Made by a program: the position numbers and the translations under genes | Part shown: positions 11,052-22,937 of the stretch, piece by piece | How the letters are laid out: each line of letters opens with the position of its first letter | How positions within the stretch are numbered: the first letter of the stretch is position 1 | Notes under the pieces: model-generated | What the model saw: the letters and a program-made list of their open reading frames with translations, nothing else | What the model was told of the DNA's origin: nothing | Databases searched by the model: none | Source: Amorphophallus konjac | Taxonomy: Eukaryota; Streptophyta; Magnoliopsida; Alismatales; Araceae | Assembly: GCA_022559845.1 (NCBI GenBank) | Contig: CM040121.1 | Location: forward strand, 571,504,140 to 571,568,139 | Length of the DNA stretch: 64,000 bases | Reading direction: 5' to 3'

Positions 11052-12611
11052 TTGAAACACTTGGACAAGACGCCTGCTCGGATCTCCATCCTGGAGCTAC
11101 TTCAAAGATCCACATCCCACCAGGCGGCCTTGATGGAATATCTTCAAAAAGTCATGGTTAATGAAGACCTCCCCGTGGAGAAGATTTCGATCGTCCTGAC
11201 CCCAACGGACACACAACCGGCCATCATGTTCCACAACTACGAGCTCGCTCCCAAGGAAGCTCGAAAATATGCACTATGCATTTCAATAAAAATTAATGGG
11301 GTATCCATAAACCCGTGTCTTGTGGACACGGGTGCGTCCATAAATGTGATCTCCATGGACACCCTTCAGTTGTGTGGGGTCAACGAGGAACAAATAAGAC
11401 CTTCCTCGATCACAGTCACGGCCTATGACAATAGCAAAAGGCCGCCACAGGGGATGATTATTCTGAAGGCAGAACTAGGCCCCATGTCAATTCCCACGGA
11501 ATTCCATGTCCTCGACATAGACCCCACATTCAAGGCTATACTGGGTCGCCCCTACATCGAAGCCATGGACGCTGTGCCTTCCACCAACCATCAGTGCCTG
11601 AAGTTTCCTTACAATGGGAGGATTATTAAAGTAGTCAGTACACATGTCCTTCACACAGTGGATGATATCAACACCTCTCTGCCCTCTGTTTGGACGTCTC
11701 ATCGGCCCATATTGTCACAGCTGGACGTGCGTGATCCATCTCACGTTCCACTAGCACCAAAGGAGCCGGTCAGGACAACCGCAACATCATATCTCCCTTT
11801 TCACTACAAAGGGTGGGAGATTATGAGGAACATCGGCTACTAACAGGGTAAAGGTCTGGGCGCACAGTTACAGGGTATGCTCAAACCGCCAAAGGAAATT
11901 AGGCCGAACCGTAGGTTTGGCCTAGGCTTCAAAGGACCGTTCGAGGCGGATTGGAAGCCCATCACATGGACTTTATCAAACCACTTCAACAGAGGGCCCG
12001 TTGTTCAGATGGGAGATTACCCACGAGAAGCATATGGGGGATCACATGCTGTATATTTGGCTGAAAAATGTCCGAGGATCACCAAAAGAGGCAAGATCAA
12101 AGATCCGGAATGCGAGTGGGACAAATGGTTCGACATACGGGACATTTCCGTTGCACTGGAAAGGATGTTCTCGTCTCCACAGCTTGAAGGACCGCCATTG
12201 ATCTCCGGAATGCCAGAGAATATTACCACTCTTGCCAAGGTTCCAACCTATCCTCGTCCTCGCCAGAAGGACCCTATCATCGACGGATCTTCATCCGTCC
12301 TCAACATTGCCGTCGACGGCTCATTAGCCGCCATCTTCTCCATCCACTCGTCTCAGCCTTTGCTGATATCGTCTTCCTGGGCCAGACAATTGTCTGATGA
12401 TCTTCCCAGATCCCCTTCTCTGCTTACATACCTGCGCGGGCTTTTCAACCCGCGCCAGGTCTTCAACCATGATCTGCTCTATGAGCCTCACAATCCTCTA
12501 GCCATAACCACTTTTCTCTCTCCTCCAATCTCTTTTCACTGCTTTGTCATTAAAACTGAAAACGAAAAAAACCGTCAATTTTTAAACTCCCCAACAACAC
12601 ATCTTCGTTGA
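11052..12611 (+). pseudogene. Aspartic protease plus G-patch-like segment, broken
   Basis: The retropepsin-type protease has its catalytic DTGAS motif at about 11325 (CLVDTGASINVIS) and the later ILGRPYI motif typical of the family. It would cleave the Gag-Pol polyprotein. It is followed by a glycine-rich stretch (MRNIGY, then QGKGLG, then RFGLGF) that looks like a G-patch, an RNA-binding motif. A TAA at 11841 sits inside the G-patch. The frame continues as an unassigned spacer to TGA at 12609-12611. The downstream RT is in the next frame. Confidence 0.85.
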
Positions 12612-14337
12612 GGAAACCTCCTACATCTCCCACGGGTGCGTACCGCCCTGCGGACCACCCGTCCAAGGTCCGATGAGCGACCTTTTCTACCCCTCCTCTG
12701 GGGGGTCTTCTCCTGTACATTCTACACCATCCTCTTCATCTTCCTCTTCTTCTGTAAATATTGTCAGTCAATCTAAGAATGATAGGCCAAGGGTAGTACC
12801 TAGGAAGAAATCCAAGGGTAGGCAGATCCCTCGTCGATTCCTTCTGGATTTAGCCGCCAGGTGTCAGGCCCTTCTCGCCATCCCCCAGTTGTTAGAAAAC
12901 CCCATCCAGCTACCGGAAATAGAATGTGAGGGCAACTGTGCATTTGATGAAGGGTATGGAGTCTACGAGATCACGGATGAAGAATGCCCCACTGAAGATG
13001 AGGGTGAAGAATATGAGGATGCGGCGGGCGCATACGCTAGTGGAATGAGGAGATTCGACGAGCCGTCAACCGCCGTAGAAGAATCCACCAAAGAAGTCAA
13101 CTTGGGAACTGAGGAAGACCCTAGGATCATCCTTATAAGTGACAACCTATCACCCTCTGAAGAAGAGGCATTAATTGAGGTTCTCAAGGAATATAAGGAC
13201 ACGTTTGCATGGAGCTACGAGGATATGCCGGGTCTGGATTCAACCTTGGTCGAACACCGTTTAACCCTAAAACCAGGGTCCGTCTCGGTAAAACAAAGGT
13301 TAAGGCGTTTCCACCCTCAGATGGCTTTGAAAATGAAAGAAGAGGTCGATAAGCTCCACAAAGCCAGGTTCATTAGAGTCGTCCTTTATCCTCAATGGGT
13401 GGCGAACATTATCCCGGTCATGAAGAAAGATGGGAAAGTCAGGATTTGCATCGACTTCCGGGACCTTAACCGCGCGTGTCCAAAGGATGATTTTCCCTTG
13501 CCTCACATTGATGTATTGATCGATAACACGGCAGGTTATGAGACCCTCTCATTCATGGATGGATTTTCAGGATACAATCAAATTCGTTTGGCAGAAGAGG
13601 ACTAGGAGAAGACGTCATTCACTACCCCTTGGGGAACATATTGTTACGTGGTCATGCCATTTGGATTAAAGAATGTTGGAGCTACTTACCAAAGAGCTAT
13701 GATGGCCATATTTCATGACATGATGCAAATATATCTGGAAGTATATGTGGATGACTTATTGGTGAAATCAAGGACCAGGATGGAACATCCAGAAGTTTTG
13801 GCTAAGGTCTTGCAGAGGTCAAGGGAGTTCCAATTGAAAATGAACCCGAAAAAGTGTGTGTTTGGTGTGTCGTCGGATAAATTGCTGGGGTTCATTGTGA
13901 GCAAAAGAGGGATCGAGATAGATCCCGACAAAGCTAAGGCCATCAGGGATATGCCGCCTCCCAAGAATTTGAGGGAAGTCCGAGGTTTAATCGGGAGGTT
14001 ACAGTTTATTCATCGGTTTGTGTCCCAACATTCACAAAGGTGTAGACCTCTCTACGAGTTGACCAAGCAAGGAGTAGAATTCCACTGGAACTCTAAGTGT
14101 CAGAAAGCTTTTGAAGGGTTGAAGAAATATCTGGCTAGTCCACCCGTTCTCATTCCACCTAAACTAGAAAAACCTCTGATCCTTTACATCTCAGTCTTGG
14201 ATGACTCCGTGGGAGCCGTCCTCGCACAAGCTGATGAAAAAGGTAAGGAACGGGCAACCTATTACTTGTCCAAACTTCTCAATCCCTGTGAGCAGAAGTA
14301 CACCGTCATGGAGAAAACTTGTGCTGCCCTCGTTTAG
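12586..14337 (+). pseudogene. pol: Reverse transcriptase and first RNase H, broken
   Basis: Open in a frame shifted by +1 from gag and protease, starting no earlier than 12586. An acidic linker leads into the RT domain (from about 13230). Visible RT motifs are RICIDFRDLNRACPKD, SFMDGFSGYNQI, MPFGLKNVGATYQR and the catalytic VYVDD near 13743. The RT-linked RNase H follows from about 14160. In-frame TAG codons lie at 13603 (just after the FSGYNQI motif) and 14335 (in RNase H, where relatives have tryptophan). It copies the element RNA into DNA in other family members; this copy is not continuous. Confidence 0.95.
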
Positions 14338-14340
14338 GTA

Positions 14341-15576
14341 GTGCAGAAATTGAAGCACTACTTCTTGGCTCATGAGGTTCACTTGATTGCTCGAATGAAT
14401 CCTATCAAATTCTTTCTGGAGAAATCCGTACTTACGGATAGGCTAGCACGCTGGCAAAGTTTTCTCTCTCAGTTCGACATCACCTACATCCAGCAAAAGG
14501 TAATTAAAGACTATGCCATAGCCGAGCATCTCGCTCACCATCCTCTTCCCAAGTTCGATCCCGTCCAATCAGAGTTTCCAGATGAGGAACTAATGTCCGT
14601 CAACCAATCAGATGAGCCAATGTGGACGCTATATTTTGATGGAGCTCTGAATTCTCAAGGGAGAGGAATCGGCGTCGCCCTCCTGTCGCCTGAAGGCCTC
14701 ACATTCCCATTGGCATACCAGCTCAAATTTTCAGTTACCAACAATATAGCCGAATATGAAGCTCTTCTAGCTGGCCTAGAACTCGCTCATTCTTTTCGTA
14801 TCACTGAGTTGCGAGTCGTAGGTGATAGTCAACTCATCCTTCGCCAGGTGCTCACTAAATATCGCACTCGCGATCCCAAACTCAAGCCATACCAAGAACT
14901 CAATGCTGCCTTTGCCAAACTGTTCGCCAAACTGATCTTTGTTCATGTCCCTCGTCATCAGAATATTCTCGCCGATGCCCTCGCCTCGTTGGCATCATCC
15001 ATAAGGTTCCCTCTAGGAAGATGGTTTAAGTCCATTTCCATCTACAAACTTCACGCCCCTGCAATCGATGATGCTTCCTACGTAAATATCAAAGACAGGA
15101 TAGCAAGAAAGATCATGCAGGAAGATATCCTTGAGAAGAGGGAGATCATGTTGGCAGAGGTTGAAGAAGAACTGGCTGATGAAGAGAAACCATGGTTCTA
15201 TGAAATTATCAAATACTGCCAAGATCAGTCTTATCCTGAAGGGGCCACCATAGAGGACAAGAAAGCCATAAGAAGGGTGGCTCAGAAATATACTTTGGTT
15301 GGAGGTCTACTCTATAGGAGGAGCCTTACTGGTATTCTGTTAAGATGTCTTGGTGACGATGAGGTTTGGAAATGTGTAGAGGAGACGCACTCGGGTGTGT
15401 GCGGTGGCCACGTGAATAGTCAGATGCTCGCCAAGAAGATCATTCGCCAAGGCTTTTACTGGCCCACTATGGAAGAGGATTGTGCTGTCTATGTCCGTAG
15501 GTGTGTCCAGTGTCAACTTCACGCCGATAAAATCCATTCACCATCTTCCTCACTTCATCCAATATCCTCCCCATAG
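14341..15576 (+). CDS. pol: End of RNase H, second (archaeal-type) RNase H, integrase zinc finger
   Basis: The same frame as RT. The first part completes the RT-linked RNase H (ARWQSFLSQFDI). A second RNase H starts near 14625 (WTLYFDGA), with NIAEYEALLAGLE, VVGDSQLI and HVPRHQNILADALA carrying the usual acidic and histidine residues. Two RNases H in tandem mark the Tat lineage. Then comes the HHCC zinc-binding part of integrase (HSGVCGGHVN ... CVQCQLHAD, about 15390-15525). It ends at TAG 15574, where relatives read tryptophan. Confidence 0.93.
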   Translation: MQKLKHYFLAHEVHLIARMNPIKFFLEKSVLTDRLARWQSFLSQFDITYIQQKVIKDYAIAEHLAHHPLPKFDPVQSEFPDEELMSVNQSDEPMWTLYFDGALNSQGRGIGVALLSPEGLTFPLAYQLKFSVTNNIAEYEALLAGLELAHSFRITELRVVGDSQLILRQVLTKYRTRDPKLKPYQELNAAFAKLFAKLIFVHVPRHQNILADALASLASSIRFPLGRWFKSISIYKLHAPAIDDASYVNIKDRIARKIMQEDILEKREIMLAEVEEELADEEKPWFYEIIKYCQDQSYPEGATIEDKKAIRRVAQKYTLVGGLLYRRSLTGILLRCLGDDEVWKCVEETHSGVCGGHVNSQMLAKKIIRQGFYWPTMEEDCAVYVRRCVQCQLHADKIHSPSSSLHPISSP

Positions 15577-16452
15577 CCTTTCTCCATGTGGGCATTCGAC
15601 ATCATTGGTCCCCTAGGTGATCCCAATTCCCTCACCAAGTAGAAATCTTTCATCCTTACTGCGACGGAATACTTCACCAAATGGACCGAAGCCGAAGCCT
15701 ACGCGGAAATCAAGGCGTCAACAGTCTGCAAATTCATCATGAAGAACATCCTCGCCAGATTCGGCGTCCCAAGCACGATCGTCACCGACAATGGGCCACA
15801 GTTCATTTCTCATGACCTACAGGACCTCTACAAAAGGTACGCAATTGCATTGCATCATTCATCGCCTTATTACCCACAAGGTAACGGCCAAGCGGAGGCC
15901 ACCAATAAAACATTACTCAAAATCATCAAAAAAACCTGCGAGTCTAGTAAGTTTTCAGACTGGCCAGAAAAACTTATCGAAGCCCTATGGGCCTATCGCA
16001 CATCAATCCGTACCCCCACCGGGCAGACTCCATTTGCCCTTACTTATGGTATGGAAGTGGTAGTCCCGTACGAGACTCTGATCCCTTCTCTCAGGGTACA
16101 ATTGGACGAGGAATTTCCCCTCGACGATCGTCGTAATTCACTCCTCGCCCAGTTGGAACTCTTGGATGAGAAGCGACTGGCCGCTGCCGAACACGCGCGT
16201 GTGTATCAAAATAGACTCGCTCGCTTTTACCAAAAGAAAGTCGTTGAGAGAAAATTCAAAGTCGGTGAGATGGTCGTAAAAAGAATTTTTGTCAAACTTG
16301 GAGGTCCGCGTTCTAAGCTCCAACCCAATTGGGAAGGACCATTTGTAATTCAAGCCGTGTACCCTGGCAACGCCTACAAGCTAATCAACGCCGAAGGGAC
16401 CGAGTTATCCCACCCTTGGAATGGGCTTTATCTTAAGAAATACTACCCTTAG
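15577..16452 (+). pseudogene. pol: Integrase catalytic core and C-terminus, broken at its start
   Basis: The DDE core: FDIIGPLG, EYFTKWTEAEAY, VTDNGPQF and NGQAEATNK give the D, D and E catalytic residues. The C-terminal part (KVGEMVVKR, NWEGPF, LKKYYP) matches the usual Ty3 integrase tail. It would insert the cDNA into chromosomes. A TAG at 15640 lies between the first strands of the core, and TAG 15574 separates it from the zinc finger. The stop at 16450-16452 is the natural end of pol. Confidence 0.93.
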
Positions 16453-18190
16453 CATAAAACAAAAAAAATGATGAAAAGATAAAAAACATCAAAAACAAAG
16501 AAATATTGAAAACCACTAAAAATATGGAAAATTCAAAATGCCGATACCTGGCAGTCACCATGTAGTCAAGTCACTGCATCTAACCTTCATGATAGGATAG
16601 GGCCCATTAAGGCTTGGTAGGCACCGGGTCTTGGTTTGCCAGAACCGTGGAGATCCCTGTCCGGCCACGTCGGCCTATGCTCGCTCGAAGGAAGCTAACA
16701 TGTGCTCACTTATGTATTTTATGCAAAAAAAGTCGGTAGCATCACCTACGGTGGGGCCCCACCCAAAAGATATCCGGAAGCTGTAATCTTTATTCTTTTC
16801 TCTTCGACCAAATGAGACAGTCGGCGCCCTTAAAACGCTGAGCATGAGAAACCGAAACTCAAACCCCAACGGCAAGAATATGATCCATTTCCTCGAGCAT
16901 CAATCAGAGCACGAGAAGAGGGCAGTGTCCCCGCAGGCATACGAAAAGGGAGCCCACAAACGTCAAACGATTATATCTCCCTCACAAAAAGAAATACAAA
17001 ATCAAAATCAAGAGAAAAGCCTGATCGTGACCGTGCTTGTTGCGATAAACGGAACCCCTCAAAGCAAAAGTCTGAATCCACAAAAGGAGCCGTGGAATGT
17101 AAATGCTCGAGATTTGGTCTGAAGTTGTCCGAAAGGAAAGAGTTAATGGGCCCTTATTCGCTCGCCGGGTTAACGGCTTTGCCGGTCCTCTCAAGAGATT
17201 TATCCCCTACACTCTTCCTTCTCCCTCTAAAGATGAAGGTTCGATGGAGTTTCTGAAGGGTGAAAACTGCCTAAGGTCTGCGACCTTATTTTAATATACA
17301 CATTTGGTTGCCTACTTTGAAAAGTAAAAGCTATCGCTACGAAGGAGTCTCCGTGTTTCTGGCTCGTCAAGACCCCTGTTTACCACCTTGATGTCTTCTT
17401 GCTTAACCTTGGGCTTAGGCCAATGCAAGCGCGTCACCTATGGGTGCGACGGCGTCTGATTCCGGGTCAGTGTCGCGCGGTTGGTCGTTAGGGTTCCAGG
17501 GTGTTCCATCATATACCATCTAGAGTTGTGAGGAAATAGACCCGGGTCGGACAAATCTCTTACCTCAAACACCTTTTGGGTGAATCCCTGTGGTCGGAAG
17601 CGACTGGGAGCCTAAGCATGGCATGACGGTATTGTCATCAGGGTAAGTCTTAGCCGGCGGGATCGTCATTCGAGAGGTCTAGAGGTCCAAATCAACCTAG
17701 ATGTGCACTTAGGATACCTGAGAGGTTAGTAAGAAACCCATGTTCTCACGTAGGTTAGGTGTCATTTGGGTGCTTGCCTGGCGTTAGCAACAAAAAAAAA
17801 TTGAAATGATAAAAACAACGAAAAAGGAAAAAGAGAAAATGTACATATTTGCAAACGAAAAAAATCTTTTTTATGATAAAACATAAAAAATGCCAAATAT
17901 AAAAAAGAAAACAAATCAATTTTGCATGATTGCATTTGCGTGCAGCATCTCACTTTAATACCGCTTGCATTCGTGTGCTTGCCTGTCGCATTTATCATCA
18001 CTACATCTTTCTCTCGCCTTCCTTAAATAAAGGCTTGGCCCATTGACCAGTTATCAAGGACAATCACAGTGACCATTTGCATATTGAGCAAGGGGCCAAG
18101 TCAGAACAGAAATTCTGATTTGTTCGTTTCAGTGATATGTGCAGGGATTCAGGCAACAGAAGCAAAGGTGAAAAACAAACAAACTGAACC
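16453..18190. other. Non-coding stretch after pol
   Basis: No ORF with a recognisable domain on either strand. A-rich segments lie just after pol (16455-16530) and at 17790-17930. Its right edge holds the 3' end of the first antisense gene. Confidence 0.6.
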
Positions 18191-18197
18191 TTGTATT

Positions 18198-18203
18198 TTA
18201 TTC
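18198..18203 (-). terminator. Poly(A) signal of antisense gene 1
   Basis: AATAAA on the minus strand about 21 bases after the stop codon of antisense gene 1. The same arrangement is seen for antisense gene 4. Confidence 0.55.
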
Positions 18204-18223
18204 CAAAAACCAAAAAAATTACA

Positions 18224-20709
18224 TCAAGTTTCGCCCTCTCTCTCTGCATTACTCGTCCCACTACTCTCCGGGCAAAACGCTCTCAAAGGTGCTACCCAAC
18301 TACGAAAAGCGGTACTCCTACCACTTTGTACTCCCCTTCCTATTCCCACACCCCGGCATTGATCCACGGAAGCAGCAGAGAAGCTACCAACACGAAAGCC
18401 GCGCTCTCGTGCTCTTCGGTAGCGCTCCTCACCATCTCTCAGCCACTGTTCAGCAAGGCCAAGGCTGATTCGGAGTTCGAATAGTTGGGCCTCCATGGCC
18501 CTTCGTTCCTCCCTTTCAGTCAATCTGTTGGCTCTTTCTCTCTCTACGTCTCTTTCTTTCTCTGCACGTTCTCTCTCGCGGTCTTCCCTCTCCAACTGGA
18601 GAGTGATCCTCAGTTCCACAGCATCCCTAGAAGAGTCGTCATCAGGATGACGCCGCAGTTCCCTCTCCAGTTCTGCTATCCTAGCCTCCTTCTGCGCAGC
18701 CTTGGCAAGCGCTTCTTCTGTCTCCTTTTCCTGCCAAGTGTACCATCTCAGATACGCGATAAGGCGTAAACAAAGAGAACTCAACACTGAAACTTTTACC
18801 TGTATACAGAGCATCCCTTCTGCCTCCGCAGCACGTTGCGTGGCATGAGCAAGTTGCTCATGAAGCAAGTCAAGTTCTGAGGTGGTAATCCACAAGCTGG
18901 AAGAGGCACCACCTACTCCCATCGCTGGGGAAGCCGCGCCAATCTGGGCATGCTACGACCGCGTGAATTAGCAGCCAACATCTGGAATATGGGGTTTTAA
19001 TTAGGAACGCACTGTACACCTACCAAGGTGCTCGTAGCTCCGCGGGCATCGCCCAACCGTTGCTCCATCTCTGCCAAGCGAGTTCGTAAATTCGCTATCA
19101 TGGTATCACGGATATCCTGCAGCCATACGAGTCAGCATTTCCACCAGAAAACCAAAAAAGGGAGAAAGAAGAAAAGAGAAAAAGGGGAAACCTACCTCCA
19201 CAAGTCCCCGGGGTTGGAACCGCTCTGCGTACTTTGTCCTATATAGACGCAAGTAGTCCTCGCTATCCCGCGCCTGCGATTCTACAATCGTGCCACCCCG
19301 TTGCCAGTCTTCGTACTGTTCGGGGAATCGCACGCGCCAGTCAATGCAGGTCGCCGGTCCTCGCGTCTCTCTCCCAACGCGAGGTGGCGCAACTGAATCC
19401 ACCCGTTCTTGAGCCAGTCCCAAGGACCTCATAACCAATCGTAGCCGAAGCGGCTCGATTTCATTCAGGCAGTGCATCCACAGTTCCCGTCCGAACCGGG
19501 CACGACTTGCTAGAACCCACAGCTGGTCGGCATCGACCATGTCTGAGTAGGGTCTCCAGTTTACCATCGCTGCAGGGAACTCATGTAGCTCCCGCCTTAG
19601 CACCATCAGTTGGTAGGTTAGGGGTGCCGCACTCATGATGGGTTCTCACCGCCTAGCTAGCGGCACCATCGCGGGTCGCCAATGTCGAGCTCTCCCCATG
19701 GGGAGGTAATAATAGCTCCACAACTACTTTGGCACATGTCGTCAATATCTTACAAAAATAAAAACGCAAAAAAATATACAAAACAAGCAAAACCAAAAAT
19801 ACCTGGATAAATGGTGTAAAACCACTCACAGTCATCTCACGGTCCGCTTCTTGGAACAGACCTGCAAACAAGTGTGCCAGCATGACAGCTCCCCAGGCAT
19901 AGTACCCTACTCTTTCGAGATCTGATAGCAGCTCCAGGAAGCGACATTGGATACCGTCCCCTTTCGAGCTCAGTACCAATCTCCCCAAAAGGAAGAGGAG
20001 AAATCTCCTCAAATCTATGTTGCATCTTTCCCAGTTGCCGAAATCTGTGCAGTACACGGCACGACATCCTATTTCCATCATTTCCATAAACTCTTCTGAG
20101 GATTCATCGTCCCGCCGACGAGTGTCGGTGAGCCCTAATGCATCCATGAGGGACGCCCTAGCTACCGACCTATTTTTCTGACCATCTAGGTCCAAACCCA
20201 GTAGCTTCCGAGCACCTTCTCGGTAATCCGCATAAGTGACCCCAGTCACTGCCTCGCCCTCCACCTTCAGGCTTGTGATCCGGACCACATCCTCCAAGTT
20301 GGGCACCATGTGCCCCCAGGGCATCAGGAATGCCCGACTCACTGGGTCCCATCTCTCACACAAGGCTTGGATCAAGACCAGGTCGAGCTGGATCGGCTCG
20401 ATCCGAAGAAAGGTGCCAAAACCCATCACGTCTAGCCTGGCCTTCTGAAAATCTGGGAGACCTCGGTATGCTGCCACTACCAACTCCCATGAGATCTGTG
20501 ATTTCATCACACTCTACGCATGCAGGGAATGGAGAGGAGGTTTGGTCAGAAAGAAAGGAAGAAAAAAGAATGAAAAAGGGTAGGAAAACTTGGCTTACGA
20601 GTTGTGATTGGGCCCTTTCGCTGAAGTGCCCTTCGAAGTCCGAAAGCCTCCTGGAACTACTACCACTGGATCTGCTTCTCTTCGAGGAGTGGGAAGATTC
20701 GCCCTCCAT
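18224..20709 (-). pseudogene. Antisense PMD-coiled-coil gene 1 (six exons, one stop)
   Basis: Exons read on the minus strand: 20709-20599, 20513-19803, 19723-19196, 19116-19024, 18952-18800, 18730-18224, all joined in phase 0 by GT-AG introns (about 700 codons). Exon 1 is basic and Ser-rich (MEGESSHSSKRSR). Exon 2 holds a plant mobile domain-like core: LIQALCERW, AFLMPWGHMVPNLEDV, then GEAVTGV. Exon 3 has WMHCLNEIEPLRLRLV. The last exon is a charged Glu/Arg coiled coil. The only break is TGA at 19648-19646, where gene 2 has tryptophan. PMD proteins are known from plant Ty3 and MULE elements and from silencing factors such as MAIN. Function here is unknown. Confidence 0.85.
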
Positions 20710-20804
20710 CCAACTCTCGGAATTTTGAACTCCTCCTCTCCCGTGAGAACTTATGCTCCTCTAGTTAGCTCTCGATATACCAGGGAGGATAAAAGGGACA
20801 AGAA

Positions 20805-20810
20805 TTTATA
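20805..20810 (-). promoter_or_regulatory. TATA box of antisense gene 1
   Basis: TATAAA on the minus strand, about 96 bases upstream of the ATG. Antisense gene 4, which shares the MEGESS exon 1, has its TATA box at almost the same distance (about 90-95 bases). Confidence 0.65.
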
Positions 20811-21314
20811 GAAATGGAAGGAGTACAGACCAAGATTACCTCCATCACATGTTAATGATAGCCCTCGCGATAAGGCACCTGCCATGCGATCCCGTGTGTC
20901 ACTTCACCGCTCGCACAGGGTGATTGATTGGACGAATAATATGACGACTAGCACCCTATGTTGTCTAGGGATACCCTATCATGTTTTGGAGGACGTCCGC
21001 AAAATTTGACACAACATCCGGGAAAAGGGACTAGGGCCGTCATTATTGACTTCGACGACAGATTCCTGTGGAAATGATCACAACAAGACGCGATTCTCCG
21101 CTCGGGGTGGAGTCTCGACAGACCCATCACATGGGAACAGTGCAAAGGAGAGGAAGTGTAGGGAAGAAGGAACGCACAAGAGAACAAACAAGCAGCAGAA
21201 AATCAAATCATTCCATTTATAATTCTGCATAAGCTGTCATAAACACTACAATCATAGAGAGGTGGCGGGTCCACTAGCTCGCCAGCTCTTACCATTATTT
21301 TCATGCTCGTCCCT

Positions 21315-22591
21315 CTAGGCGTCCCTCTCCTCTCCCCCGAGGTGAGGGTCCCTCAGAAGCCTCCGGGATCCCCGTGCAGTAGCACCCGCCTCGCCTCGTA
21401 GCGCCGGCTCCACAGCAATGACTCGCTGATCCTCCCCTGGCGTGGCAAAGAAGCCACTAGCGGCAAAGCGACCAGACTGGCGGAGTCGCTCCCCGAACTC
21501 TCGTGCTCTCTCGTAGCGCATATCCATCCCTCCTAGCCTCTGCACGACGGCCTGAAGGCCCAGCTGGAGCTCCCTCACTTGGGCCTCCAAGGCCCTCCTC
21601 TCGGTCTGATCCCATTGTCGCTCGGACCTTCTCTCGGCTTTCTCTTTCTCTGCCTCTCTCCTCATCATCTGCAGAAGAACCCTTAACTCCAGGATGTCTG
21701 GAGAAGGCCTCTCCTCACCACGATGTCGCAGCTCCGCTACAGTCGCCACCCAGGCATCACGCTCCTCCTCCGCCAGGGTCGCGCGGGCCACCGCACCGGC
21801 AAGTTGTTCCCGGAGGGAGGCAATCTCGAGAAAAGGGACCGAGGAACTGGAAGATGCGCCACCAATCATCCCCGCCGTCGCTATCTGCTGGGCACGCTGG
21901 AACAAAATAAACAACGGCCGTCAGTGAAACTCCAAAATCTGAAGATAAAAGTGCGGCACGTAACTTACCAGGAGCGCAGCTCATGTTGAGCGACGGCCAG
22001 CTGCCGCCTAGCCTCTGACAGTTGGGCGTGCGAGCCGCCGATGCCACGCGTGTCCCCAGTTTGGGGAAGCCCCGCATAACTCTCTCTCTGCCGCCGCAGG
22101 AAGTCGGCACTGTCCTGCACCAATACACTCCCTTGCTGTCCAGGGAGACGTACGTGCCAGTCCCCGAGCCTCGCCTTGCCGCGACTCTCCCTCCTGACGC
22201 GGCTCGGCTCGTCCGCACTCGCCCACTCATCGGCCAGGCCCAGGGTCCTCGCCATGTCCTGCACCAAGAAAGAAGGGACTGGCATCATAACAAAGAACGC
22301 GTCCCCTGTCTAGGACGCGTCCATCATTTGAGTGCAACACTCGCCGAACCCTTTCCCCCCTCGCGCGGCTCGCTTCAAAACTCAAAATGGATCAAAAGAG
22401 GAAGAGATTGGAGGACCTACCAGACCGTGTTCACCTCCCTCCGCGACATCGGGCCCCTCGGGTCCCTCGGGGGCCCGAAGCGGCCCTTCCTCCTCTATGG
22501 ACGTCGTTCCATGTTCTTGCGTGTCCCTCCTCGGGCGAGGAGTTCCTCGTCCCTCTCCACCTTCACCATGGTCGGGCCCACCAAACTCCAT
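21315..22591 (-). pseudogene. Antisense gene 2b: PMD core deleted, coiled coil kept
   Basis: Exon 1 is 22591-22421 (57 codons, MEFGGPDHGEG, donor GTAGGT). It is followed by 22258-21969, which begins inside the exon-4 homologue (RTLGLADEW), and 21896-21315, which fuses the last two coiled-coil exons (ASLREQLAGAVARAT, then QTERRALEAQVREL). The exons for the PMD core are missing. The 290-nt middle exon leaves a phase mismatch with the third, so either a frameshift or another splice site is involved. A TATA-like TTTAAA lies at 22693-22698. Remnant palindromes lie upstream (about 22718-22741) and in intron 1 (22297-22320), as in antisense gene 3. Confidence 0.75.
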
Positions 22592-22937
22592 CGATCAAAA
22601 GAGGAGGAAGATGAAAAAGGGGGCAAGCGAGTTTCGGCGGAAGGAGGGCTCGTTTGCGGGTAAGGCACGGGAGAAGAAAGGCCACCCGACGCTTTAAATT
22701 TGAATTCAAGGATTAAGACGCGTCCTCGCGCCTGGACGCGCCCAAAAAGGGAGAAAGGAACATAATCCCCCCGTGCAAAGTAGTTCCCTTCTGTCCAGGG
22801 CAAAAGTCTCGTGAAGCGTAAACAACGTGGTGTAAAAGAAAGTGCGGAAAAGAAAAGGGCACGTCACACGAAATCCATTTCATATAATAGTCAAAGTACA
22901 TCATACAGTGAGAAGGGTGACGTGCACAAGCAACTCT

